Assembly: GCA_963762395.1 (NCBI GenBank)
Contig: CAVXKL010000001.1
Span: forward strand, 186,001 to 250,000
Length of the DNA stretch: 64,000 nucleotides
Direction of reading: 5' to 3'
Source: JAJZKE01 sp963762395
GTDB lineage: Bacteria > Patescibacteriota > Saccharimonadia > Saccharimonadales > UBA4665
The position numbers and the translations under genes were made by a program. Below are positions 16,450-25,384 of the stretch, piece after piece (the first letter of the stretch is position 1; each line of letters begins with the position of its first letter). The notes under the pieces were generated by a model, which saw nothing but the letters and a program-made list of their open reading frames with translations, had not been told where the DNA came from and searched no databases.

Positions 16450-17661
16450 TTATAATTCTACCCCAGCTTGACTAATTCTGTAGCGAATATCGTGATAACT
16501 GTTCATAAAATTCATATAAGCCTCATATGGGGTCGCATAGGGACTGAAGTAGGCATGTATATCACCGTCATTAAACCATTTGGTACACATATAGTAGAAG
16601 TGATCGGAAGTCTGCAGACGGCGCCAATCATCTATTAAGGCTAAATCATTAGTCGCCATAATCTTATCTTCAAGAGCATATAAGCTGGAGATTGAGCTGA
16701 CCTGAAGGGCATTACCCAGCCAGGCGCTTAAATCTCTTTCCGTATCAGCCCAAGTAAGGGTCTGAGGCACATCAACCCTATCGACTGGTTCAAAGCTGTC
16801 AATTACATCGCTGACCGTCATAAACGAATGGCCTTCGGTTTTAAGCCATTCTTTAGGGATGTGTTCCAGAAAATCAAAAATACCGCTATCTGACCATTGG
16901 TGTTCACCAAAAGTCTCATAGTCCATAAATAAATTAAAGTTAGTAGCGTTTTTATCTTCGCTCAGCCAATGCATTACCTTATCTGCGGTCAGTGGCCACT
17001 CGCTCCAACTGCGGTCACCAAACCTAAAGGCAATATCATCTGAAATATGATAGTTTTTAAGAAGCAATCTAATATTTTCAGTATTAACTGGACGGTAAAC
17101 ATAGTTTGGGCTACGCCAGTTAAGAATTGGTTCCCAGCCTTCTGCTAGTATCCCCTTATAGCCGGCATTATCAGCCCATTTGGCAATCTCGTTATTATAA
17201 CTAAGCTCAGTATTTCGAAAGACGGACGGATGCTGGCCAAAAACTTCTTCAATCTTCCGTTTATGCATATCGACCTGTATTTCAAATTCACTTTTAGAGT
17301 AGAAATATGCCAGGGTATGATGATAAGTCTCGTCAATAATCTCAACTCGTCCAGAATCAACCAACTTTTTAAATGACTCCAGACATTCAGGCGACCATTT
17401 ATCTAACTGTTCAATAACTGTCCCGGTAATTGACAGACTTAGTTTAAAACCAGGGTTTTCTTCGAGAAGTTTAAGAAGTTTAGTATTGGTTGGCAGATAA
17501 GACTTCTCGGCAACCTTTTTAAGTATCCTTTCGTTAGAAGCATTGTCTTCATAAGGAGCATCAAAATAATTATGGTTAACAGCGCTATCGAAGACCGTGT
17601 AGTGCCTTAACCTATAGGGTTGGTGAACATGAAGATATAAAACGATGGCTTTTTGATTCAT
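16450..17661 (-). CDS. GH57 alpha-amylase-like glycoside hydrolase
   Basis: GH57 enzymes include alpha-amylases, 4-alpha-glucanotransferases and branching enzymes. The 403-residue protein begins with the family motif LYLHVHQPYR, carries the nucleophile block FRNTELSYNNEIAKW (Glu at about 151) and the acid/base region FMDYETFGEHQW (Asp). It is short and lacks the C-terminal domains of GH57 branching enzymes, which fits the amylase-like group. It overlaps the GT4 start region by 4 nt and is 18 nt from GH15, so the three form an operon. Confidence 0.92.
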   Translation of the reverse strand: MNQKAIVLYLHVHQPYRLRHYTVFDSAVNHNYFDAPYEDNASNERILKKVAEKSYLPTNTKLLKLLEENPGFKLSLSITGTVIEQLDKWSPECLESFKKLVDSGRVEIIDETYHHTLAYFYSKSEFEIQVDMHKRKIEEVFGQHPSVFRNTELSYNNEIAKWADNAGYKGILAEGWEPILNWRSPNYVYRPVNTENIRLLLKNYHISDDIAFRFGDRSWSEWPLTADKVMHWLSEDKNATNFNLFMDYETFGEHQWSDSGIFDFLEHIPKEWLKTEGHSFMTVSDVIDSFEPVDRVDVPQTLTWADTERDLSAWLGNALQVSSISSLYALEDKIMATNDLALIDDWRRLQTSDHFYYMCTKWFNDGDIHAYFSPYATPYEAYMNFMNSYHDIRYRISQAGVEL

Positions 17662-18863
17662 GCGCCTGCTCCAGCTAGGTGACTTGAATATATACCCATC
17701 AATTTATCCGCCGACTGCTGCCAGGACATTTTTTCAATCTCTTTGTAACTATTAGCTTCCAGCTCATCCCTAAGTGCATCATTCATCAGTACTGAGGCTA
17801 TCTTATTAGCCATCTCATCAATATCCCAATAATCTACTTTAAGGGCGTTATTTAAGACCTCGCTTACGCCAGATTGCTTAGAGACAAGAGCTGGTGTCCC
17901 ATAGCCAATTGATTCAAGAGGTGTTAACCCAAATGGCTCTGTTACTGAGGGCAGAACGAACAAATCGCCGATAGCAAAGGCATCCCGCCATTTTTTACCT
18001 CTTTGAAAATCAGCAAATAAGACATTGGCGCCTATGCCTAATTTAGCGGCTTGTTCCATAAGCCCATACTGCTGATCACCGCTGCCGACTATTAAGACTA
18101 GGGTTTTAGGCACCTTTTGAACGACTTTAGAAATAGCTTCAAGCAGATTAGGCAAGCCCTTTTGGATAGTCAACCGGCCAACATTAATAACCACCCTATA
18201 ACCTTTTTCTTTCATAACATCAAGATAGCGATAGATATTTTTATCATCTAGTGGTACAAGCTCATCAACATTCAGACTGTTATGGACTATCTCAATTGCT
18301 TCCGGTGGCAAGCCATAATCACGCATAATGGTCTTTTTAGTGTGTTCACTGACAGCAATAACCCTATCGGCTAGATGAAGAGCAGTATCCTCAATTTCAT
18401 GAATCAGGGGATTACCAGGCTTATCACCAGCTCTATCTGATTCAACCGAGTGAACATGAAGAATGACCGAGCACCCAAAACGCTCTCTCAGGCGTAAGGC
18501 TGGCCTAAAAGTCAGCCAGTCATGGGCGTGAACAATATCAAACTCACGGGACTTGGCCAGTTCAAGAACGGCCCGTTCGTAAAGCAAATGTTGGTCAACA
18601 ATATCAAGCCACGTCTCATCACCGCTGTTAAAAACATATTTTGAGCTATCATAGGCAACACCGCCTTTTTGAATATGACTAACACCAATTGGTATAGCTG
18701 CAGTAACCTTCATGAAATCAATGTTGTGATCAGCCTTATAGGGAACAATAAACTCAATGTCGACATTATTTTTTGCAAGGCTCTTACAAAGCCCATAACA
18801 GGCAGTGCCTAAACCACCACTGTTATGTGGCGGTAATTCCCAACCCAGCATTAATACTTTCAT
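17658..18863 (-). CDS. GT4 glycosyltransferase, glycogen-synthase-like
   Basis: A retaining GT-B transferase of 401 residues. The N-terminal domain has PPHNSGGLGTACYGL (acceptor-side glycine loop) and HAHDWLTF; the C-terminal domain has NVGRLTIQKGLPNLLEA and the nucleotide-sugar site EPFGLTPLESIGYGTPAL with the Glu-x7-Glu pattern. With GH57 and GH15 downstream it probably makes or remodels an alpha-glucan. Whether the donor is UDP- or ADP-glucose cannot be seen. First gene of the operon. Confidence 0.9.
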   Translation of the reverse strand: MKVLMLGWELPPHNSGGLGTACYGLCKSLAKNNVDIEFIVPYKADHNIDFMKVTAAIPIGVSHIQKGGVAYDSSKYVFNSGDETWLDIVDQHLLYERAVLELAKSREFDIVHAHDWLTFRPALRLRERFGCSVILHVHSVESDRAGDKPGNPLIHEIEDTALHLADRVIAVSEHTKKTIMRDYGLPPEAIEIVHNSLNVDELVPLDDKNIYRYLDVMKEKGYRVVINVGRLTIQKGLPNLLEAISKVVQKVPKTLVLIVGSGDQQYGLMEQAAKLGIGANVLFADFQRGKKWRDAFAIGDLFVLPSVTEPFGLTPLESIGYGTPALVSKQSGVSEVLNNALKVDYWDIDEMANKIASVLMNDALRDELEANSYKEIEKMSWQQSADKLMGIYSSHLAGAGA

Positions 18864-19035
18864 CTAGTGTTTATCTTTTATTATCTTTGTTTGTCACACG
18901 CTACTCTAAGCGTTTTTTATCTATTACGCATACGCTTAAATTATATCCTCTCCATCACCTTAGAGTCAACAATAATTTATCACTATAAGAAGATAATCAA
19001 CTATTTATATCTATTCTCTAACATATAATTATGAC

Positions 19036-19110
19036 TGGCAGGGGTGGCCGGACTCGAACCGGCAGCACGACTTTTGGAGAGTCGCCGCTTACCAATTAAC
19101 GGACACCCCT
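19036..19110 (-). tRNA. tRNA-Trp (CCA anticodon)
   Basis: A 75-nt cloverleaf with acceptor AGGGGTG/CACCCCT, anticodon stem CGACT/AGTCG, loop CTCCAAA (anticodon CCA), T-loop TTCGAGT, discriminator G and encoded CCA. It reads only UGG, consistent with UGA as stop. Confidence 0.96.
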
Positions 19111-19197
19111 AAATTAGAATTAGCTTGTAATTCTAGTCACTTATACTAAACCACCGATTGACATCTTACAAACTACTTCAAAACTTCTAAGATCTGC

Positions 19198-19203
19198 TAC
19201 AAT
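19198..19203 (+). promoter_or_regulatory. -10 box of the kinase gene (leaderless arrangement)
   Basis: TACAAT ends 10 nt before the ATG at 19214, predicting a near-leaderless transcript. No good -35. Confidence 0.45.
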
Positions 19204-19213
19204 AATTATCAAG

Positions 19214-19876
19214 ATGTCAAAGATAGTCCCCCATAAACCGTTTTTGATAATATTCTATGGTGCTCCTGGCTCTGGCAAGACATATTTTGCCAGACAATTT
19301 GCTGAAGAGGTCCAAGCTGCCAATCTACAGTCAGACAGGGTTAGAAGTGAACTTTTCGAAAAACCTCGTTATGATCAGCAGGAAAATAATGTTATTGCCC
19401 AAATAATGGATTATATGACCGAAGAATTCTTGAGTGCCGGTTTAAGTGTAATTTATGACACTAATGCCATGCGCATCGTCCAAAGAAAAGCTTTAAAGGA
19501 GATAGCCATGAAATACGGTGCTATCCCAATACTTGTTTGGTTCCAGATAGACATTGAGAGCACCTTTGCCAGAAATATTAAAAGAGATAAAAGACGAGCT
19601 GATGACCGACATGCTGCCACCTGGGATAGAACTACATTTGACAGCGTTGTCTCATATATGCAGAATCCAGACTATCGTGAGGACGCAGTTGTTGCCAGCG
19701 GCAAGCACCACTACACAACCCAAAGAAACATTGTTATGTCCAAAATGAGGGAGAAGGGCATACTGCAGGCCCAAGACTATGTCTCTAATCTAGCTAAACC
19801 AGGCATGGTTAACTTAGTTCCTCCAGGCAACATTGACCGAGCAGATATATCCCGACGCAATATATCCATTTATTAA
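19214..19876 (+). CDS. P-loop kinase (AAA_33 / zeta-toxin-like fold)
   Basis: A 220-residue protein with Walker A GAPGSGKT at 16-23, a Walker-B-like VIYDTNAMR (about 75-83) and an Arg-rich lid (RNIKRDKRRADDRH) near 115-130, the layout of small P-loop phosphotransferases. No toxin/antitoxin partner is nearby, so a metabolic or RNA/nucleoside kinase is as likely as a toxin. Substrate unknown. The next gene's ATG abuts its stop codon. Confidence 0.75.
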   Translation: MSKIVPHKPFLIIFYGAPGSGKTYFARQFAEEVQAANLQSDRVRSELFEKPRYDQQENNVIAQIMDYMTEEFLSAGLSVIYDTNAMRIVQRKALKEIAMKYGAIPILVWFQIDIESTFARNIKRDKRRADDRHAATWDRTTFDSVVSYMQNPDYREDAVVASGKHHYTTQRNIVMSKMREKGILQAQDYVSNLAKPGMVNLVPPGNIDRADISRRNISIY

Positions 19877-20569
19877 ATGAGCGTAAGACAATTTGCAATT
19901 GATGATCAGATTAATATTTTAGTATCTAAAAGATCATCGTCTCGCCATATTAGATTATCAGTGTCAGCTGAGGGCCAAGTAAAGGTATCTATCCCCAAAT
20001 GGGTACCGTATAGCGCGGCTATTAGTTTTGCTAAAAGCAAGCAAGACTGGATCAAAAAGAAGATACCTGAAAGAAACATGTTAAGCCCCGGCAGACAAAT
20101 TGGCAAAAACCACCGATTAGTCTTTAGGCCTACCGACAAAAAGACTATAACTTCTCGTCTCGGCGACATTGAAGCTGTAGTTTATTACCCCCGCCAATTA
20201 GATATATGGAATCCGACAGTCCAAGAAGCAGCAAAAAGAATAATTAAAAGAGCTCTTAAAACTCAAGCCGAAAAACTTCTGCCAATAAGAGTCAAAGAGC
20301 TGGCCGACAAGCATGGTTATGAGTACGGTAATCTCAATATTAAAAGCTTAAAAACCCGCTGGGGCAGCTGTGACAGCTCTAAAAACATAACCCTAAATCT
20401 TTATCTAATGGAACTGCCATGGGAGCTAATAGATTACGTTATTATGCACGAACTAAATCACACCGAAATAATGCAGCATGGCCCCAAATTCTGGCAGACT
20501 CTTGAAGACCGACTGCCAAAATATTTGGAGCTTAAAAAGCAAATTAAACACTATCCAACAACTGTTTAG
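19877..20569 (+). CDS. YgjP/SprT-like metal-dependent hydrolase (DUF45)
   Basis: A 230-residue protein with the zinc motif HELNH (HExxH) near 191-195 followed by HGPKFW, and the family block LKTRWGSCDSSKNITLNL just before it. This is the YgjP/M48-like DUF45 family, whose substrates are unknown. No membrane segment. Co-transcribed with the kinase, with no intergenic base. Confidence 0.88.
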   Translation: MSVRQFAIDDQINILVSKRSSSRHIRLSVSAEGQVKVSIPKWVPYSAAISFAKSKQDWIKKKIPERNMLSPGRQIGKNHRLVFRPTDKKTITSRLGDIEAVVYYPRQLDIWNPTVQEAAKRIIKRALKTQAEKLLPIRVKELADKHGYEYGNLNIKSLKTRWGSCDSSKNITLNLYLMELPWELIDYVIMHELNHTEIMQHGPKFWQTLEDRLPKYLELKKQIKHYPTTV

Positions 20570-20593
20570 CTTTTAGACTAGGCCAATATTGAT

Positions 20594-20599
20594 TACAAT
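20594..20599 (+). promoter_or_regulatory. -10 box of the PAS histidine kinase gene
   Basis: TACAAT ends 10 nt before ATG 20610. This places the true start at 20610, since the in-frame TTG at 20589 lies upstream of the -10 box. Confidence 0.5.
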
Positions 20600-20609
20600 A
20601 TCTTTATAC

Positions 20610-21716
20610 ATGCCTAGACTAAAACCACTAAAACTATCACTCGAACAAGAAAATCTTGACCATCAGAGACTAAGGACGCTAATTAACTCCATGGCAGATG
20701 CCGTAATAACAGTTGATGAGCACATAAGGATAGCAACATATAATGCCGCAGCTTTAAACCTACTGGATATTAATACCATAACACCGGGCATGAAGCTAGC
20801 TAATGTATTTAGTCCAGTGGATAAAGATAGCCAACCAATAGATATTGACGATGTCGTCAGAAACACTAAGCTACCTACTTCAAACCGGGATTACAGCTTT
20901 AAATACAGTGACGGCAGTATTATTAACCTTTATACCTCAATTGCCCCTGTTGGGTTGGGTTACGGCCAAAACGGCTCAAAAGGCTTTGTTTTACTGCTTA
21001 GAGATATTACCCGCGAGAAATCTCTGGAAGAAGAAAGAGATGAATTTATTAGCGTTGTTAGTCATGAACTTCGAACACCAATCGCTATTACTGAAGGCAA
21101 TATTGGCAATGCTGAGTTTATAGTTGACAAAACAGGTGATCTAAAACAGGTAAAAAAGGCTCTAAAAGAAGCCCACTCCCAAACCCTATTCTTAGCTGAT
21201 ATGATTAACGACCTATCAACTCTTTCCCGGGCAGAAAGGGGTATATTAACTGTCGACGTTGAACCAATTAACGTTGTTGATTTAGTTAATGAACTAGTCA
21301 ACAGCTATTTTCCCGCCTGCAAGGCTAAGGGTTTAAAATTAAATGTCGAACTTGACCCTCATCTAGAGATCTTAAAATCTTCAAAACTATATGTTAAAGA
21401 AATACTCCAGAACTTTATGACGAACGCCACTAAATACACGCCTGAAGGACAGATCACAATTAGCGCCAAGCCAATTGAAAAAGGTGTTAGGTTTGCGGTC
21501 AGTGACACCGGCATCGGCATCAGTAAAAGCGACCAGGCGAGGATCTTTGATAAATTCTTTAGAAGTGAAGACTACCGGACAAGACAATCCAACGGTACCG
21601 GTCTGGGTCTTTATGTAACTATGAAACTAACCAGACTAATTCATGCTGATATTGAGCTTAAAAGCACACTTAATAAAGGCTCGACCTTTACTGTCACGAT
21701 TCCGAATCTAAAGTAG
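20610..21716 (+). CDS. PAS-domain sensor histidine kinase
   Basis: A 368-residue soluble kinase: a PAS domain (about 20-130, INSMADAVITVDEHIRIATYN), a HisKA H-box VVSHELRTPIAIT with the phospho-accepting His, and an HATPase domain with N-box QNFMTNATKYTP and G-boxes DTGIGIS and GTGLGLY. No membrane segment, so the signal is internal. No response regulator is next to it, making it an orphan in this window. It overlaps the convergent GT2 gene by 23 nt. Confidence 0.93.
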   Translation: MPRLKPLKLSLEQENLDHQRLRTLINSMADAVITVDEHIRIATYNAAALNLLDINTITPGMKLANVFSPVDKDSQPIDIDDVVRNTKLPTSNRDYSFKYSDGSIINLYTSIAPVGLGYGQNGSKGFVLLLRDITREKSLEEERDEFISVVSHELRTPIAITEGNIGNAEFIVDKTGDLKQVKKALKEAHSQTLFLADMINDLSTLSRAERGILTVDVEPINVVDLVNELVNSYFPACKAKGLKLNVELDPHLEILKSSKLYVKEILQNFMTNATKYTPEGQITISAKPIEKGVRFAVSDTGIGISKSDQARIFDKFFRSEDYRTRQSNGTGLGLYVTMKLTRLIHADIELKSTLNKGSTFTVTIPNLK

Positions 21717-23208
21717 GTTTAGTTCTTACAATCTGCATAACTGACACGCAAACATTTCGACCTTTCCAAACGACTTCACTAAATTCATAGGCCCACATCG
21801 AATAAATTGTCATATAAATATCGTAAGCAATTACAAACGGATAAAATATGGCACTTAAGTAGACAGATTTGCTGAACGTTAGTTTAGTAATAACAAACAA
21901 AACGACACTGGCAATTAAGATATTGACCAGGCTGATCACAGCTACAAATAAACTTCTTTTAAGCAATCCGTATATAAGTTCAACAACTGGCAAAATAAAT
22001 AAAGCTAGCTCGCTCAAAATCAGGAAAGAGACACTTTCAATTCTTTGTTTTAACAGCGGATAACGAGTTCTTATGGCTGTTTCTTTCTGATCCTCTAAGC
22101 TCTTCTTAGTAAGCAAACCAAGTGTCTCGCCTAAGCAAACAAAGCTATAGCCATCATTTTTTTTGGCCGCCTGGCGAGCAAAATATCTTTCAGGCAAAAT
22201 ACCGCGGCTGACAGCTTTAAAACTGCCACTTTCAATCAATACTTTCTTGTCTATCAACCAGCAAGTACTTAATACCGGCGGTTTATTAAACGATCTTCTT
22301 GGCATAGCCAGTTCCCAGAGGTATCTGACTGGTTGAAGCATTATACTTCTAAAATTATTTGCAGTCAGGCTATTAACAGGCATAAAGCTAACCATGGTTT
22401 TCTTTTTAGCTATTTTAAGCTCCACCATCTTTCTAATGGTTTGTCTTTCAAAACGGGTATCAACGCCAACAAATAATATAATCTCGCCATTAACTTCACT
22501 GGCCAATTGTTCATAAGCATAGTTCTTTGGTGTCCAAGACTCATCGGGAACTTTGCCGGCTAAAAACCTGACGCCGTCATGAGCATATTGCCTAATAATC
22601 TCCGGTGTCTTTGTTTCCTGCGAACAGTCATCTAAAACTAAAATCTCTAACTTTGGATAATCTGAAGCAACTAGACTGGTTAAGCATTCATCAAGGTCAA
22701 CCGTCTCATTCCTGGCAGGAATCGCCACACTAAGGCTCGGTAGTTTTTCGTAAGGTGTATAGCTGTCAGTAGGTTTCGGCCTTGTTTTTACTAGGCTCCT
22801 TCTTAGAGATAGGGCCAATATAGCTAAACAAAGAGTAGTCACGCCAGACAGTAAGCTGATCTCCTGCAAGTAGTTGAGCGTCAATCCGGTGTTAGCCCAG
22901 TAGAGAAGTAAAACTACTGTCTGCATCAGAACCAGCATTAAAGCGCTCCTTATAAACGATGATTTTAAATAGTTTTTCTGTTTACGGGCATCTATCAGTT
23001 TAATTAGATTAATAACTCTAAAAACAGAGAAGTAGACCAGTGCAGCTGACCAAATGGCCGGTTTTAAGCCAAAGATCAGCAAGCTGTCGGCTGATACAAC
23101 CATCAGGCAGATTAAGGCTAAGGATTTTTGAAACCAGCCAATATCCAAATAGCTGGCTATTAACTCCACGAATAGAGTAGCTATTAATAAGCCAATAAGC
23201 CAAATCAT
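21694..23208 (-). CDS. Membrane-anchored GT2 family glycosyltransferase
   Basis: A 504-residue protein with four or so N-terminal membrane segments (1-140), a GT-A domain beginning SLSVAIPARNETVDLDECL, with EILVLDDCSQE and FVGVDTRFE (DxD-like) and the QxxRYLWEL region, then three C-terminal membrane segments. The layout resembles processive or polyprenyl-linked GT2 enzymes such as hyaluronan/CrtQ-like ones. Donor and acceptor unknown; cell-envelope polysaccharide or a glycosylated carotenoid-like lipid are options. Confidence 0.85.
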   Translation of the reverse strand: MIWLIGLLIATLFVELIASYLDIGWFQKSLALICLMVVSADSLLIFGLKPAIWSAALVYFSVFRVINLIKLIDARKQKNYLKSSFIRSALMLVLMQTVVLLLYWANTGLTLNYLQEISLLSGVTTLCLAILALSLRRSLVKTRPKPTDSYTPYEKLPSLSVAIPARNETVDLDECLTSLVASDYPKLEILVLDDCSQETKTPEIIRQYAHDGVRFLAGKVPDESWTPKNYAYEQLASEVNGEIILFVGVDTRFERQTIRKMVELKIAKKKTMVSFMPVNSLTANNFRSIMLQPVRYLWELAMPRRSFNKPPVLSTCWLIDKKVLIESGSFKAVSRGILPERYFARQAAKKNDGYSFVCLGETLGLLTKKSLEDQKETAIRTRYPLLKQRIESVSFLILSELALFILPVVELIYGLLKRSLFVAVISLVNILIASVVLFVITKLTFSKSVYLSAIFYPFVIAYDIYMTIYSMWAYEFSEVVWKGRNVCVSVMQIVRTKPTLDSES

Positions 23209-23429
23209 ATTTCTAACTATAGCAAGTAAGCTCTAACTTAATATCTGCATTTTTATGCTCAATGAGATATCGGAATATATAACATCTTAATCTCGACAAA
23301 TAGCGCTACATAGGGCACTCTATCTTACCCCGATCATTAACAAAGTTGTCATGACGGATAGTACGAATTACCATCCAGTTAGGTTATTTTACTTGCAAAA
23401 ACGCGTCTTTTATTCAATAATATCGACTA

Positions 23430-23813
23430 ATGTCCGAGAAAGATCACGATAATGTCAGTGCTGGATCAACACCTGCTCAAGGCGGCGAGTGCTTAGTTAG
23501 TGTTGCGGAGCGTATTCATGGTCAAGTTATAGAGAGCCTGTCCGAAGGGGATAAAACGGCAATAGGTCTGACTGGTCAATCTGAGTTTTGTCACCCTATC
23601 GGAAAGACTGCAACACAACTGGAATGCTCAGTTGGAGGGTGTTCGGCTAAGTGCTTTATCGAGATAAAAGATGCATTGGATATTAATCCTCATCATCTCC
23701 AAACCGGAGATAAGATTTGTTTCGTCGTTCAAGCCTATGGAGACACGGTCAATATCAGCGCAATGGATTGTTTAGAGAGGAATAGCTTTGGCTACCTACC
23801 GCCTAGTGATTAG
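23430..23813 (+). CDS. Uncharacterised 127-residue protein
   Basis: I do not recognise this protein. It is acidic, with no membrane segment, and holds seven cysteines, several in a cluster (ECSVGGCSAKCF near 65-76). The second half (LQTGDKICFVVQAYGDTVNISA) looks like a small beta-barrel. A TAATAT -10-like box at 23418-23423 sits 6 nt before the ATG. The 221-nt gap upstream holds nothing else I can name. Confidence 0.5.
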   Translation: MSEKDHDNVSAGSTPAQGGECLVSVAERIHGQVIESLSEGDKTAIGLTGQSEFCHPIGKTATQLECSVGGCSAKCFIEIKDALDINPHHLQTGDKICFVVQAYGDTVNISAMDCLERNSFGYLPPSD

Positions 23814-23827
23814 AAGCCACTAACTCA

Positions 23828-23856
23828 TTGACTGAGAAAATCATATCTGCTAGTAT
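23828..23856 (+). promoter_or_regulatory. Promoter of secE-nusG-rplK-rplA
   Basis: TTGACT (23828-23833) and TAGTAT (23851-23856) with an exact 17-nt spacer. A start near 23863 would put the hairpin and T-run at 23868-23891 at the very 5' end of the transcript. Confidence 0.6.
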
Positions 23857-23867
23857 TGACTTAATGG

Positions 23868-23891
23868 CCTACATAAATATGTAGGTTTTTT
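23868..23891 (+). terminator. Hairpin plus T-run before secE: terminator or 5' attenuator
   Basis: CCTACAT (23868-23874), loop AAAT, ATGTAGG (23879-23885), then six T. It is a textbook intrinsic terminator for the upstream small gene, but it lies downstream of the secE promoter and just before the secE ribosome site, so it may instead attenuate the operon or cap its 5' end. Confidence 0.75.
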
Positions 23892-23909
23892 AATTTGGAG
23901 ATAAATCTT

Positions 23910-24332
23910 TTGGACGACCAAAACGACTTATTGAAACCTAAGCGCCATTTAAAAAACCCTGAATCTTTTAGAGTAAAAATGGCTAAGGCTTCAGAAGACA
24001 AGTCTAAACCCAAGAAAATCCGAACTCAGACAACTTGGCCCATTAAGCTTCTTAAGAATATCTTTAGGCCAGTGGTCAGCGGTTACCAAAAGCTAAAGGG
24101 CATTAAACAGCTTAACCCGCTATTTATTGTCTTAGCCTTTATCGGCCGGATAATATTTCCAAAATACATTAGAAACAGTTTCCAGGAGATTAGAAAAGTA
24201 ACCTGGCCATCATTTGAACAGGGCCGGAAACTAACCTGGGCAGTACTTGTCTTTGCCTTAGTGTTTGGTGCTTCAGTAGCCATTGTCGACTGGGGATTAG
24301 GCAAGGTATTTAAGCGTCTACTTTTAAAGTAA
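23910..24332 (+). CDS. secE: Preprotein translocase subunit SecE
   Basis: SecE clamps the SecY channel. The 140-residue product has a charged N-terminal extension, then the conserved amphipathic helix NSFQEIRKVTWPSFEQGRKLTW (split by the usual VTWP signature) and one membrane segment (LVFALVFGASVAIVDWGLG). The TTG at 23910 is preferred over a TTG at 23895 because TGGAG (23896-23900) then has a 9-nt spacing. Followed by nusG as in most bacteria. Confidence 0.92.
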   Translation: MDDQNDLLKPKRHLKNPESFRVKMAKASEDKSKPKKIRTQTTWPIKLLKNIFRPVVSGYQKLKGIKQLNPLFIVLAFIGRIIFPKYIRNSFQEIRKVTWPSFEQGRKLTWAVLVFALVFGASVAIVDWGLGKVFKRLLLK

Positions 24333-24344
24333 GGGAGTAAAGTT

Positions 24345-24893
24345 ATGCCGATAACGAAACGTTACGATACAACCAAACAATGGTACGCCATCCACACCTA
24401 CTCAGGTTACGAAGAGAAGGTTGCTGAGAGTATCCGCCAAAGAGCAGATTCACTGGACATGAGCGACAAGATATTTGAAGTTCTTGTACCTAAAGAGAAA
24501 ATGATTGAAATAAAGAACGGTAAGCGCCGAGTTGCCGAAAAGCGTATCTTCCAAGGTTACGTCCTAGTTCAAATGAAGCTGTCTGAAGACGCTTGGTACA
24601 TTGTCCGTAACACTCCATCAGTAACCGGTTTCGTCGGTAGTGGCTCTGATCCAACGCCAATTGACCAAGAAGAGATTGAAAAGATTCAGAAGCGAATGGG
24701 TCTAGAACAACCTAAACATAAGATAGACTTTAAGTTAGGCGAAGTAGTTAATATTATTGACGGACCATTTAAAGGCTTTGACGGTTCAATAAACGATATT
24801 GATGTCCAAAAAGGCAAACTTAAAGTCCTGGTTAATATGTTTGGACGCGAGACGCCGGTTGAGCTCGACTCGTTACAGGTTAAAAGGGTCTAG
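24345..24893 (+). CDS. nusG: Transcription elongation factor NusG
   Basis: NusG binds RNA polymerase and links it to the ribosome or Rho. The 182-residue product has the NGN domain (QWYAIHTYSGYEEKVAESI; VPKEKMIEIKNGKRR; TPSVTGFVG) and a C-terminal KOW domain (LGEVVNIIDGPFKGFDGSI). Normal length. Second gene of the secE operon. Confidence 0.98.
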   Translation: MPITKRYDTTKQWYAIHTYSGYEEKVAESIRQRADSLDMSDKIFEVLVPKEKMIEIKNGKRRVAEKRIFQGYVLVQMKLSEDAWYIVRNTPSVTGFVGSGSDPTPIDQEEIEKIQKRMGLEQPKHKIDFKLGEVVNIIDGPFKGFDGSINDIDVQKGKLKVLVNMFGRETPVELDSLQVKRV

Positions 24894-24950
24894 ACTAATC
24901 TATAAACTTAGGATATATTAAATCGACTAACTTCGTAAGGAAAAAATATT

Positions 24951-25382
24951 GTGGCTAACAAGAAAGTAGTAGCAAATTTAAAAATGAAGATCAGGGCCGG
25001 TCAAGCTAATGCCGGTCCGCCTGTTGGCAGTACTTTAGGACAATACGGTGTTAATATAATGGACTTTGTTAACCCATTTAATGACGCAACGAAAGAGATG
25101 CATGGAGCAATCGTAACTGCTCACATTGCCGTTTATGAAGATAGAACAATGTCTTTTAGGGTTGTTGGCGCTCCAGCAGATGACTTAATCCGAGCTAAAA
25201 TAGGTATCGACAAAGGTTCAGGACAACCCAACAGCGAGAAAATTAGCAAAAAACTATCTAATAAGGATCTGACCGAAATTGCTGAAGCTAAAGCCAAGGA
25301 TATGAATACCGACGACATTGAAGCCGTCAAGAAGATTATTGCCGGTACAGCCCGCAGTATGGGCGTTGAGGTTGAAGGATAG
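24951..25382 (+). CDS. rplK: 50S ribosomal protein L11
   Basis: L11 forms the base of the L7/L12 stalk with 23S rRNA. The 143-residue product has the family blocks QANAGPPVGSTLGQYGVNIMDF (split at the usual GPALG-like site) and IAGTARSMGVEVEG. GTG start with an AAGGAA site upstream. Co-directional with rplA, 2 nt downstream. Confidence 0.98.
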   Translation: MANKKVVANLKMKIRAGQANAGPPVGSTLGQYGVNIMDFVNPFNDATKEMHGAIVTAHIAVYEDRTMSFRVVGAPADDLIRAKIGIDKGSGQPNSEKISKKLSNKDLTEIAEAKAKDMNTDDIEAVKKIIAGTARSMGVEVEG

Positions 25383-25384
25383 TT

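Noticed and set aside
19214..19876. Zeta-type toxin call for the P-loop kinase
   Set aside because: There is no epsilon-like antitoxin next to it, and it is coupled to a metallopeptidase gene, so only the fold is claimed.
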